From positions 571,501 to 635,500 of the forward strand of contig NZ_CP009283.1 of the NCBI RefSeq assembly GCF_000758625.1: a DNA stretch of 64,000 nucleotides. The letters are read 5' to 3'. Source of the DNA: Paenibacillus sp. FSL R7-0273. GTDB taxonomy: Bacteria; Bacillota; Bacilli; Paenibacillales; Paenibacillaceae. The translations under genes and the position numbers were made by a program. Below, in pieces: positions 9,305 through 16,934 of the stretch. Below the pieces are notes generated by a model. The model was not told where the DNA came from. It made no database searches and saw nothing but the letters and a program-made list of their open reading frames with translations. Positions within the stretch are counted from its first letter, which is position 1. Each line of letters opens with the position of its first letter.

Positions 9305-9348
9305 AAAAAACAGCCTTGCCGTATATTTGCCGGCAAGGCTGTTTTTTT
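9305..9348 (+). terminator. Intrinsic terminator of mutY
   Basis: Long perfect stem (ACAGCCTTGCCG paired with CGGCAAGGCTGT) with A-run before and seven Ts after. Confidence 0.9.
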
Positions 9349-9349
9349 G

Positions 9350-9896
9350 CGGAGTTATGGAGAGCGGGAAGTAGCCGAGCTAATGCGCCGCAGATTGTCC
9401 CCGGGTTTTCCATCGTACTCCAGAAGTTTGCAGAGGCTTCGTGACCATCAAAGATTTAGTTGGATTTTTGTCCTCTAATTCTGCTGTTTTTCGATTTTTT
9501 AGATCATTAGGTGATAAATCGACAGTTATTACAGGCGGAATCCTCCCACAGGGCAGATAATAGTAAAATTAGTTGTCTTTTTTCCAGCTAGTCTTCCTTC
9601 AAGGGAGGGATTTCCAATAATAGATGATGTTTTTACACTTAACTTAATCCGTGCGCGTGTGCAACTGCACTACTTAACTAGCTAATCAATTTAGCTGCAC
9701 TCTTTACACTTAAAACCAGCGTATCTCAGTCTTTGAACCGTATAGCTGCAGTTTGTTCAACTAAATCAGGCTGAAACAGCTGAGAATCAGCAATACCCGT
9801 TTTTTAATTGCACAGAGTGCAGCTAACTGACAGCTGCGGCTAAAAACGGGAGTTTTAGTTGCACAATCTACACTTAAAGCAAGGCGTACGCAACCC
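9350..9896. repeat. Gene-free AT-rich stretch with short dispersed repeats
   Basis: No convincing gene in about 550 bases between convergent mutY and sodA. It contains ATTTAGTTGGATTTT (9454-9468) and its near-inverse TTCAACTAAATC (9756-9767). Two 25-base copies of a TTTAG(C/T)TGCAC ... TACACTTAAA element lie at 9690-9714 and 9854-9878, with an inverted part (AGAGTGCAGCTAA) at 9814-9826. The first two words recur near 39.1 kb, so this looks like a family of small repeats of this genome. Confidence 0.6.
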
Positions 9897-10149
9897 GCTC
9901 CCGTCCCGCCCCCGCCCAGCTCATGTCCCGCTCCCGTCCGGCTCCCGTCCGGCTCTCGCCCCGCTCCCGTCCGGCTCTCGTCCGGCTCTCGTCCCGCTCC
10001 CGTCCGGCTCCCGTCCGGCCCCCGCCCAGCTCCCGTCCGGCTCTCGTCCCGCTCCCGTCCTCCCCCCGTCCGGCCCCTGTCCAACTGCCGTCCAGCCCCC
10101 AACCATCCACCAACCAGTCCTCGTCCAGTCCCCAACCAGCCCTCCCGCC
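9897..10149. repeat. 11-bp tandem repeat, 23 units
   Basis: Twenty-three consecutive 11-base units without a gap. The commonest unit is GCTCCCGTCCG; others differ by one to five bases (GCTCTCGTCCG, GCTCTCGTCCC, GCCCCCGCCCA). The last units drift to CA-rich forms (GTCCCCAACCA). The strand shown is almost free of A in the core and strongly C-over-G biased. Because 11 is not a multiple of three, several frames stay open on both strands and give Pro/Arg/Ser-rich or Gly/Arg/Asp-rich pseudo-proteins; none has a ribosome binding site or family likeness. Confidence 0.9.
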
Positions 10150-10164
10150 CAGTCTCCGGCATAC

Positions 10165-10199
10165 AAAAACGGATACCGCCCGGGGGGCAGTATCCGTTA
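10165..10199 (-). terminator. Intrinsic terminator of sodA
   Basis: On the minus strand ACGGATAC pairs with GTATCCGT around a GC-rich loop and is followed by five Ts. Confidence 0.85.
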
Positions 10200-10231
10200 T
10201 GTTCACTCTGGCCGCTTAGGCGGCAGGAGTA

Positions 10232-10840
10232 TTATTTTGCGCTTTCGTAGCGTTTGCCGACTTCTTCCCAGTTGACTACGTTCCAGAACGCTTTGATGTA
10301 ATCAGGGCGTTTGTTCTGGTAGTTCAGGTAGTAAGCATGCTCCCATACATCCAGGCCGAGGATAGGTGTAGCACCCTCGCTGATCGGGTTGTCCTGGTTA
10401 GGTGTGCTTGTAACAGCCAGCTTACCGTCTTTAACAACGAGCCAAGCCCAGCCGCTGCCGAAACGGGTAGTTGCCGCCGCAGCAAAATCTTCCTTGAATT
10501 TGTCGAAGCCGCCGAGCTCGCTGTCGATTGCTGCAGCAAGTGCACCAGCCGGAGCGCCGCCGCCGTTTGGTCCGATAACTTCCCAGAACAGCGTGTGGTT
10601 GGCATGTCCGCCGCCGTTGTTACGTACAGCAGTGCGGATTGCTTCAGGTACTGCGTTCAGGTCAGTGAGCAGCTCTTCGATGCTCTTGTCCTGCAGTTCA
10701 GGCGCCTTTTCCAGAGCAGCGTTCAGGTTCGTCACATAAGTGTTGTGGTGTCTGTCATGGTGAATTTCCATCGTCAAAGCGTCGATGTGCGGTTCGAGTG
10801 CGTTGTTCGGGTAAGGAAGTGCCGGTAATTGAAATGCCAT
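10232..10840 (-). CDS. sodA: Superoxide dismutase, Mn/Fe type
   Basis: Converts superoxide to hydrogen peroxide and oxygen. The 202-residue protein shows all four metal ligands: His in [13 protein letters not shown], His in GHANHTLFW, and Asp and His in [19 protein letters not shown]. The [10 protein letters not shown] and GSGWAWLV segments are typical of Mn-type cytosolic enzymes. The start follows AGGAGG; 22 extra upstream codons in the open frame are not used. A second, fused SOD lies at 15.6 kb. A near-perfect 18-base palindrome over a TTGACG box upstream suggests regulated transcription. Confidence 0.97.
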   Translation of the reverse strand: MAFQLPALPYPNNALEPHIDALTMEIHHDRHHNTYVTNLNAALEKAPELQDKSIEELLTDLNAVPEAIRTAVRNNGGGHANHTLFWEVIGPNGGGAPAGALAAAIDSELGGFDKFKEDFAAAATTRFGSGWAWLVVKDGKLAVTSTPNQDNPISEGATPILGLDVWEHAYYLNYQNKRPDYIKAFWNVVNWEEVGKRYESAK

Positions 10841-10892
10841 GGAAAAATCCCTCCTGAGTTTATGAGAATTTGTATAGATAAAGAATTTTGGC

Positions 10893-10910
10893 GGTCTTGA
10901 CGTCAAAACC
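10893..10910 (-). promoter_or_regulatory. Candidate operator/-35 region of sodA
   Basis: GGTCTTGACGTCAAAACC is an 18-base dyad with one mismatched pair; its core TTGACGTCAA is a perfect palindrome and includes TTGACG on the minus strand, 50-70 bases before sodA. A second palindrome, CCCTATAGGG, sits at 10927-10936. No regulator is identified. Confidence 0.4.
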
Positions 10911-10936
10911 CCTTATTTCCAATGTGCCCTATAGGG

Positions 10937-11435
10937 TATGTAACCAATAAGATACTATTATTAAACCGTATCTGGAACAAGAATGCAACATTAAACAAAC
11001 ATAAATGTTTAAAAAGTGCGGGGCGGGACTACCTCACCGGATATGTTAAGGCTATGTTAAAAGATTAGAATCTCCCGGAAAAGAAACTTTATACGCACTA
11101 AATTACCTTAAACATGTAAAAGTGTAAAGTTGTTCAATGAAAGCGTTTGATATAAAGCGCTTTCTAAAGAAAAATGGTGATATCGCCAGAAAAGTGTGCT
11201 TTAATAGAGTTAAAAGCAGGTATTCCTCGGTTTTTGAACATTGAAGATGTGATCTGCCGTTTACATCCGGTTAATACATCTTTGACCACGAGAAAAGCTT
11301 CCAATGTCATGATGGATCCGGCGACTTCTTCGAGATAGTATCCATTCGTTTTTCCATGCTTTTTTTCTTTGTCTACTGTTGCGGGAACTCCTTCTTTTTG
11401 TAAAATCCAAGCCATAGAAAAGGGAGATTTAAAGA
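10937..11435. other. Gene-poor spacer between sodA and the GNAT gene
   Basis: About 500 bases with no gene I can support. It contains a cre-like 14-mer TGAAAGCGTTTGAT (11138-11151), directly followed by ATATAAAGCGCTTTCT, so the pair also forms an inverted repeat with GAAAGCG and CGCTTTC arms. An 83-codon minus-strand frame (11164-11415) and a 57-codon plus-strand frame from 11174 both lack a good ribosome binding site. Confidence 0.5.
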
Positions 11436-11855
11436 ATGCACGTTCGTTCCTTTCAATTAAGTGACGTTACCTCTGTGACTGAATTGCTGCAGACCGCATT
11501 GTCGGAAGAATGTTTTGAGAGCACGATGGAGCCCTTCTCCAGGCAGCTTTCCTGGGATTCCGATCTCATTGTAGTTGCTGAAGAAGATGGTGAGATTGTT
11601 GGTGCACTGATCGGTACGATTGAGAAGAATCACGGCTGTTATTTCCGTATTGCCATTCATCCCGAATACCGCCGCAGAGGAATCGGCAGAAGCCTGGTAT
11701 CGGCGATGGAGAACAGATTTACGGCACGTAAGGTTAGCGGTATTTACGTAGCCGTTGACGAGCACAACTCGTTTGCTTTGCCGCTGTATGAAGCTATGGG
11801 CTATAACGAGAACCAGATTTTCAAATCCGTACGCAAGCTTAGCATTGTCGGTTAA
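11436..11855 (+). CDS. GNAT family N-acetyltransferase
   Basis: A 139-residue single-domain acetyltransferase. The acetyl-CoA pyrophosphate-binding motif is clear: FRIAIHPEYRRRGIGRSLV near residues 67-85, that is the RxxGxG/A element after beta-4. A central VVAEEDGEIVGALIGTIE strand pair and the C-terminal NSFALPLYEAMGY segment complete the fold. The substrate is unknown; the family covers small amines, antibiotics and protein N-termini. AAGGGAG precedes the ATG. It is followed by a strong hairpin, so it is probably a single-gene unit. Confidence 0.85.
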   Translation: MHVRSFQLSDVTSVTELLQTALSEECFESTMEPFSRQLSWDSDLIVVAEEDGEIVGALIGTIEKNHGCYFRIAIHPEYRRRGIGRSLVSAMENRFTARKVSGIYVAVDEHNSFALPLYEAMGYNENQIFKSVRKLSIVG

Positions 11856-11940
11856 GGCCTGTTCATCCGGCATAACGTAAGCGGAAACATTTACTAGAAT
11901 AGAGAACTATGACGATTTGCATAGTCCGTTCCCTTATACT

Positions 11941-11990
11941 AAAGCATATCTCCCCATTGTCCGTTGCAAATGGCCGGGAGATATGCTTTT
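11941..11990 (+). terminator. Terminator between the GNAT gene and lepB
   Basis: AAAGCATATCTCCC pairs with GGGAGATATGCTTT around a 21-base loop and ends in four Ts. Confidence 0.75.
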
Positions 11991-12054
11991 CTATTGTTAT
12001 GGGCTGAAGCACTGGCGGCGGCACTTATTCATTATAAGGGCGAGAGGGTGGCAT

Positions 12055-12672
12055 ATGAACGGGGAATTGGATAAGGAATTTATGCGCAGCCGCAAGCAAA
12101 GATACCGTTCAGTCACCCATAACGGTACCAGAAGAGGGCAGGGCCGGGGCTGGGTGCGCGAGCTGCGGGACTGGCTGTTCACTGCTGCAATCGTTTTTGT
12201 AATCATGTCGCTGCTTAATCTGTTTGTGTTCAATGTTTCAACCGTAATCGGGCAGTCCATGCAGCCTACGCTCTATGAGGGCGAGAAGCTGATTATTAAC
12301 AAAATAACCTTAAGCTTTGCCGACCCCGGGCGGGGGGATATTGTAGTGCTGCATGACCCGAGTCTGGGCCCGGACCGCAAGGAATATCTGGTTAAACGGG
12401 TGATCGGCATCCCGGGTGATATTATAGAAGTGAAGGAGCATCAGCTGTACGTCAACGGCGTCCCGGCTGATGAGCCTTATGTGGATACAGCTATTCAGGA
12501 TTCGGATTTTCAGGCGTTAACGGTTGAAGCCGGTACTTACTTTTTGATGGGGGATAACCGTCATGCCGGAGCCAGCAAGGACAGCCGCTATTTCGGGGCC
12601 GTGCCTCAGTCCTTTATTGTCGGAAAGGCCATGTATATCTGGTGGCCGCTATCCAAGCTTAACGCTCTGTAA
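12055..12672 (+). CDS. lepB: Signal peptidase I
   Basis: Cleaves signal peptides of secreted proteins at the outer face of the membrane. The 205-residue protein has a basic N-terminus, one membrane helix (about 42-62, LFTAAIVFVIMSLLNLFVF), the catalytic Ser in GQSMQPTL, the catalytic Lys in YLVKRVIGIPGD and the box E motif MGDNR...SKDSR. This is the single-anchor type typical of Bacillus SipS. The start at 12055 follows GAGGGTGG; the upstream 46 codons of open frame cross the terminator hairpin and are excluded. Confidence 0.93.
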   Translation: MNGELDKEFMRSRKQRYRSVTHNGTRRGQGRGWVRELRDWLFTAAIVFVIMSLLNLFVFNVSTVIGQSMQPTLYEGEKLIINKITLSFADPGRGDIVVLHDPSLGPDRKEYLVKRVIGIPGDIIEVKEHQLYVNGVPADEPYVDTAIQDSDFQALTVEAGTYFLMGDNRHAGASKDSRYFGAVPQSFIVGKAMYIWWPLSKLNAL

Positions 12673-12729
12673 GCGGCGGATCCGGCATTGATGACTATTA
12701 TGAATAATGAGCAGAAGGAGAAGGCGGAA

Positions 12730-13923
12730 ATGAACAGCAAAGCCCGTACAGCATATGCCCCGCCGGCTTCCAGGTGGGAGCAGCTGAAGACTGAGATTAA
12801 AGCGGCTGCCCCGCAGCTAGGAATTGATGATGTCGGGTTCACTACGGCTGAGCCCTTTTTATATTTGAAGAATATTCTTCAGGATCACCGGGATAAGGGC
12901 TATGAGTCCGGCTTTGAGGAGCAGGATCTGGATAAGCGGACGGTACCGGCCCTGAAGGATGGTACGGCTATGTCCATCATTGCCATAGCGGTAGCTTATC
13001 CTTCCAAAATGGAGAATCCGCCAAAGTCAGAGCCGGGGGAGCGTAGGGGCATACTTGCCCGCGCCTCCTGGGGAAGGGACTATCATATGGTCCTCCGCGA
13101 AGCACTGGCCAAGCTTGAAGCTTTTATCCGTGAACGCGTGCCTGATGCATTGCTTGAGAGCATGGTTGATACCGGTGTACTGGTTGACCGTGCGGTAGCG
13201 GAGCGGGCCGGAATCGGCTTCAGCGGAAAAAACTGTGCCATTATCTCCCCGGAATGGGGCTCATGGATTTATCTTGGAGAGATGATTACGAACATTCCGT
13301 TTCCTCCCGATAAGCCTGTAGAGGACGGCTGCGGAGACTGCACTAAGTGTATTGATGCCTGTCCTACCGGGGCGCTTGTGGGACCGGGACAGCTCAATGC
13401 GCAGGCGTGTATCTCTTTCCTTACGCAGACGAAGGGCTTTTTGAGTGAGGAATATATGACCAAGATCGGGAACCGCCTGTACGGCTGTGATACCTGCCAG
13501 ATTGTCTGTCCCAAGAACCGGGGCAAGAACTGGAACCACCGTCCCGAGCTACAGCCTGATCCTGAGGTGGTCAAGCCGCTGCTGATGCCGATTCTTGATC
13601 TGAGCAACCGGGAGTTCAAGGAGAAGTTCGGCCTGAGCTCGGCAGCCTGGCGGGGCAAGAAGCCGATCCAGCGCAACGCGGTTATTGCCCTCGGGAATTT
13701 TAAGGAGACAACTGCTGTACCGAAGCTGACAGACATTGTGCTGCGTGAATCCCGTCCGGAGATGCGCGGCACGGCAGCCTGGGCCCTGGGCAAAATCGGC
13801 GGCGCTGAGGCGCTGGCGGCTGTAGAGCAGGCGCTTGAGCGGGAAGAGGACAGTGTGGTGCGGGAGATGCTGGGCCGGGCGCTGGACAGGCTGCAGAAGC
13901 AGGGGGAGACAGGCAATGAATAA
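12730..13923 (+). CDS. queG: Epoxyqueuosine reductase
   Basis: Last step of queuosine synthesis: cobalamin-dependent reduction of epoxyqueuosine in tRNA. The 397-residue protein has the N-terminal reductase domain, two 4Fe-4S clusters (CGDCTKCIDACPTGA and CDTCQIVCP, near residues 215-270) and C-terminal HEAT-like repeats (AVIALGNFKE..., AWALGKIGG...). The start chosen follows AAGGAG by nine bases; an ATG 13 codons earlier lacks one. Its last eight bases overlap the start of ogt, which implies translational coupling. Confidence 0.93.
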   Translation: MNSKARTAYAPPASRWEQLKTEIKAAAPQLGIDDVGFTTAEPFLYLKNILQDHRDKGYESGFEEQDLDKRTVPALKDGTAMSIIAIAVAYPSKMENPPKSEPGERRGILARASWGRDYHMVLREALAKLEAFIRERVPDALLESMVDTGVLVDRAVAERAGIGFSGKNCAIISPEWGSWIYLGEMITNIPFPPDKPVEDGCGDCTKCIDACPTGALVGPGQLNAQACISFLTQTKGFLSEEYMTKIGNRLYGCDTCQIVCPKNRGKNWNHRPELQPDPEVVKPLLMPILDLSNREFKEKFGLSSAAWRGKKPIQRNAVIALGNFKETTAVPKLTDIVLRESRPEMRGTAAWALGKIGGAEALAAVEQALEREEDSVVREMLGRALDRLQKQGETGNE

Positions 13924-14488
13924 GCCCGGTATAGCTGCAGGAACTGCAGCGGCGGTATATTACAGCGGGATGGAATCGCTGATCGGCCCTCTGACTCTGT
14001 ATGCAACAGAACGGGGGCTGTGCCTGATCGAATTCGGCGCGTTCGAAGAGAAGCGCGGGCAGGCAGAGCAGTGGCTTGCTGCACAGCTTGGCAGCGTGGA
14101 GCTGTTGCCGGGTGAGGAGCAGCTTGCCGGGGTGAGGCAACAGCTTACTGAGTATTTTGAAGGACACCGCAGGGACTTCTCTCTGCCGCTGGATATGCGC
14201 GGGACCCCGTTTCAGCTGCAGGTATGGGCAGCGCTGCGCAGTATTCCTTACGGCGAGTCTGCATCCTATAAGGATATCGCGCAGGCAGTAGGGAACGTAA
14301 AGGCGGTCCGTGCAGTCGGCGGTGCCAATAACCGTAATCCGGTTCCTGTGATTGTCCCCTGTCACCGTGTCATTGGAGCGGCTGGTGCGCTCGTCGGCTA
14401 TGCCGGAGGGCTGGGGATCAAGCGCCGCCTGCTGGAGCTGGAGGCAGGGGAGTCAGCCCGTGATGGAGCCGGTATTTATCTCTTTTAA
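13916..14488 (+). CDS. ogt: Methylated-DNA-[protein]-cysteine S-methyltransferase
   Basis: Repairs O6-alkylguanine by transferring the alkyl group to its own Cys. The active-site motif is PCHRVIG (VIVPCHRVIG), preceded by the helix-turn-helix segment SASYKDIAQAVGN and the Asn-hinge NRNP. The length of 190 residues fits the Ogt class without the Ada regulatory domain. The start overlaps the queG stop (ATGAATAA) and has GGGGGAG upstream inside queG. The longer open frame beginning at 13835 lies wholly within queG and is not needed. Confidence 0.93.
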   Translation: MNKPGIAAGTAAAVYYSGMESLIGPLTLYATERGLCLIEFGAFEEKRGQAEQWLAAQLGSVELLPGEEQLAGVRQQLTEYFEGHRRDFSLPLDMRGTPFQLQVWAALRSIPYGESASYKDIAQAVGNVKAVRAVGGANNRNPVPVIVPCHRVIGAAGALVGYAGGLGIKRRLLELEAGESARDGAGIYLF

Positions 14489-14590
14489 TTAAAGGGATTT
14501 ACCAATTGCTGTGCTGATGTTGAAATGCTATGATAGAATCGCGTGCCCAAGCGGGTAATGCGGACAATTGAGTATAAAGGTGGATTAAAG

Positions 14591-14848
14591 ATGGATATTG
14601 CGTTGCCTATTATTACGCTTGTTGTAGGTCTGATCGGCGGATTTGCCATTGGTGTATTCTATCTGCGCAGACAAATGACAACGATGCAGAATGATCCGGA
14701 AATGCTTCAGAAAGTGGCTAAGCAAATGGGCTATAACCTTAACGGCAAACAAATGCAGCGTGCCCAGCAGATGCTGAAGAATAACGGCGGACAGCCGGGA
14801 CGGCCTGCTCCGGCAGCCAGACAGAAACCGGGCCGCAAGGGCAGATAA
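14591..14848 (+). CDS. YneF-family (UPF0154) small membrane protein
   Basis: An 85-residue protein with one N-terminal membrane helix (DIALPIITLVVGLIGGFAIG) and the conserved QMTTMQNDPEMLQKVAKQMGY...SGKQMQ-like segment of the UPF0154/YneF family (here NGKQMQRAQQML). Function is not established for the family. The C-terminus is basic and Pro/Arg/Lys-rich. The ATG at 14591 follows AAAGGTGG; the 16 upstream codons of open frame are ignored. It lies between ogt and folE in the same direction with about 50-100 base gaps. Confidence 0.85.
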   Translation: MDIALPIITLVVGLIGGFAIGVFYLRRQMTTMQNDPEMLQKVAKQMGYNLNGKQMQRAQQMLKNNGGQPGRPAPAARQKPGRKGR

Positions 14849-14900
14849 TAGGTTCTCGTTATAAATAATTATAGATACGGGGACGAAAGGGGGAGGCTTC

Positions 14901-15494
14901 ATGGGGGGCATCAAGGAATATGTGAACGGTAAGGTATCTGTGAACCGTGAGCAGATCGAGTACCACGTTGCGAAAATATTGGAGTTAATCGGTGAAGACA
15001 CCGGCCGTGAAGGATTGCTGGAAACGCCGGCACGTGTCACGCGGATGTACGAGGAGATCTTTGGCGGTTATTCAATAGATCCCCGCGAGGCGCTCGGCGT
15101 TACATTTGATGAGTCTCATGAAGAGCTGGTTATTGTAAAGGATATCGTCTATTACAGCCAGTGTGAGCATCACATGGCCCCTTTCTTCGGCAAGGTGCAT
15201 ATCGGCTACGTGCCAAGCGGCCGGATTGCCGGGCTTAGCAAGCTGGCCAGGCTGGTGGAAGCGGTGAGCCGGCGCCTGCAGGTACAGGAGCGTATCACAG
15301 CGCAAATTGCCGACATTATGGCAGAGGTGCTGAGTCCGCACGGCGTGATGGTTGTGGTAGAGGGAGAACATCTGTGCATGTGCGCCCGCGGGGTGAAGAA
15401 GCCCGGCAGCAAGACGGTGACCATGGCGACCAGAGGCAGCTTCCGTGAAGATGCTGCAGCGCGTGCAGAATTCCTGGCCTTGATCAAAGAATAG
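14901..15494 (+). CDS. folE: GTP cyclohydrolase I
   Basis: Converts GTP to 7,8-dihydroneopterin triphosphate, the first step of folate synthesis and also of queuosine synthesis. The 197-residue protein has the zinc-binding Cys and His residues in [15 protein letters not shown] and in HLCMCARGV, and the conserved [10 protein letters not shown] and ATRGSF segments. AAAGGGGGAGG precedes the ATG. It may be relevant that queG, another queuosine-pathway gene, lies 1 kb upstream on the same strand. A strong terminator follows. Confidence 0.96.
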   Translation: MGGIKEYVNGKVSVNREQIEYHVAKILELIGEDTGREGLLETPARVTRMYEEIFGGYSIDPREALGVTFDESHEELVIVKDIVYYSQCEHHMAPFFGKVHIGYVPSGRIAGLSKLARLVEAVSRRLQVQERITAQIADIMAEVLSPHGVMVVVEGEHLCMCARGVKKPGSKTVTMATRGSFREDAAARAEFLALIKE

Positions 15495-15527
15495 AATGGA
15501 GCAGGCTGCAGGTCCGCTCCGGACATA

Positions 15528-15572
15528 GAACAAGCCCGTTCAGCACTCCGGTGTTGAACGGGCTTGTTTTTG
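15528..15572. terminator. Terminator after folE, shared with the fused SOD gene
   Basis: AACAAGCCCGTTCA-CAC pairs with GTG-TGAACGGGCTTGTT around TCCG, followed by Ts; it can act for both convergent genes. Confidence 0.85.
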
Positions 15573-15616
15573 CTTGGCCTAGCCGGCAGCTTAAGCCTAT
15601 TTGCGGTGCATGCAGC

Positions 15617-16801
15617 TTAATAAGGCTGCCACATCAGCTTACGGGCGGCGGCGTAACGCTCGGAGACATACGGCCAGTTGACAACCTTCCACCAGTCTTT
15701 AATGTAATCGGCCCGGTTATTCTGGTGTTTAAGATAATAGGCATGCTCCCAGACGTCAAGCGCCAGCAGCGGGACAACATCCCACTGTGACAGATTCTGA
15801 TGCTTCTCGGCAGTCAGGATTTCCAGCCTGCGGCTGCGCGGGCTCCAGACCAGCAGGGCCCAGCCGCCGCCCTCCACCTTATTGGCTGCCTCAGTAAACT
15901 GGTTCTTGAAGGCATCGTAGCTGCCGAAGCTGCGTTCGATGGCATCCAGCAAGGCCCCCGTCGGGCGTCCCCCGCCCTGTGGAGACATGACATTCCAGAA
16001 GATCGTATGCAGGTAATGGCCTGCCCCGTTAAAGGCAAGCTCCCGCTCCCAGTGCTTAACCAGATCGAAATCGCCGCTCTTGCGGGCCTCAGCCAGCTTG
16101 AGCTCAGCCTTGTTCAGTCCGTCTACATAGCTCTGGTGGTGTTTGTCATGGTGAATGACCATCGTCTTTTCGTCAATGTAAGGCTCCAGCGCATTATAGG
16201 GGTAGGGAAGCGGGGGAAGGGTATGGCCGCCGATCGGGACCGAGCCCGGCTCACGCAGCTCCGGCAAGGAAGTTCCGAAGGCGGGAGGCTCAAGGGCTCC
16301 CCTGGCTTCAGCCCTGCTGGCAGGCTCCAGCAGCTCGGGGTGGTCAATAGCCGCTTCCCTCATCATTCCGGAAATTTGGCCCGGAGCGCTCAGCGACCCT
16401 AGAACAGCCAGAAAATACTCAGACTCCCGGATAATATGCAGGATAACTATGCCGGCCAGGGGCTGGGCTTTAACCGCAGGGCTGGCTTCCCGCAGAGCGT
16501 AGAGCTGGCGGATGAATTCGCGGGACTGGCCGCAGGCGGTGTGAACAAGCTGTCCGGTATCGCCGGCAAGCCCGGTGTGTCCGCCCGGGGGTGGACCCAG
16601 AGAGACCTCCAGCAGCCTTCGTGCAGCCTGCTCTGCGGCGCCGAAGACGACAGCCCACTCGTCCAGCAGCTTAACGTAGGGCTCCTCCAGTGCAGGAACA
16701 ATCCCTTTGATAACCTCGGTATGCTCCTTCTCCTGGGTTTTCCAGAATATAATCTCCTCAAGAATACGCGCAGGCAGCAGCGGCCCGTATACATACAGCA
16801 T
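15617..16801 (-). CDS. Fe/Mn superoxide dismutase with N-terminal DUF2935-like helical domain
   Basis: A 394-residue two-part protein, about twice the size of a normal SOD. Residues 1 to about 165 are helical and acidic (LEEIIFWKTQEKEHTEVIKG, HIIRESEYFLAVLG), resembling DUF2935/hemerythrin-like bundles. Residues 205-394 form a complete SOD domain with ligands His in MVIHHDKHHQSYV, His in GHYLHTIFW, and Asp and His in [19 protein letters not shown]. Bacillus SodF also has an N-terminal extension, but a shorter one. AGGAGG precedes the ATG. Metal choice (Fe or Mn) cannot be read with certainty. SOD activity is likely; the N-domain role is unknown. Confidence 0.88.
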   Translation of the reverse strand: MLYVYGPLLPARILEEIIFWKTQEKEHTEVIKGIVPALEEPYVKLLDEWAVVFGAAEQAARRLLEVSLGPPPGGHTGLAGDTGQLVHTACGQSREFIRQLYALREASPAVKAQPLAGIVILHIIRESEYFLAVLGSLSAPGQISGMMREAAIDHPELLEPASRAEARGALEPPAFGTSLPELREPGSVPIGGHTLPPLPYPYNALEPYIDEKTMVIHHDKHHQSYVDGLNKAELKLAEARKSGDFDLVKHWERELAFNGAGHYLHTIFWNVMSPQGGGRPTGALLDAIERSFGSYDAFKNQFTEAANKVEGGGWALLVWSPRSRRLEILTAEKHQNLSQWDVVPLLALDVWEHAYYLKHQNNRADYIKDWWKVVNWPYVSERYAAARKLMWQPY

Positions 16802-16874
16802 TGCTCGCAGACCTCCTGTCTTAGCTCAATAACGGTTCATTATATGAGCCGGGAATTGAGAATATGAGAAGGAA

Positions 16875-16916
16875 CAAAAAACGTGCAGGCCGGTAGAATA
16901 CCGGCTCTGCACGTTT
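16875..16916 (-). terminator. Terminator of the membrane-anchored hydrolase gene
   Basis: On the minus strand AACGTGCAG..GCCGGTA pairs with TACCGGC..CTGCACGTT and is followed by six Ts. Confidence 0.8.
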
Positions 16917-16934
16917 CCTCTTAATGCTGATTAT

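Noticed and set aside
9897..10149. CRISPR-like array
   Set aside because: The units are contiguous 11-mers with no spacers and no cas genes nearby.
9761..10275. Five open frames on both strands with Pro/Arg/Ser-rich or Gly/Arg/Asp-rich repeats
   Set aside because: They are produced by the 11-bp tandem repeat read in different frames; none has a ribosome binding site or a family match.
11164..11415. 83-codon minus-strand frame upstream of the GNAT gene
   Set aside because: No ribosome binding site, no recognisable motif, and it covers the likely promoter of the GNAT gene. Kept as spacer; a search for homologs would decide.
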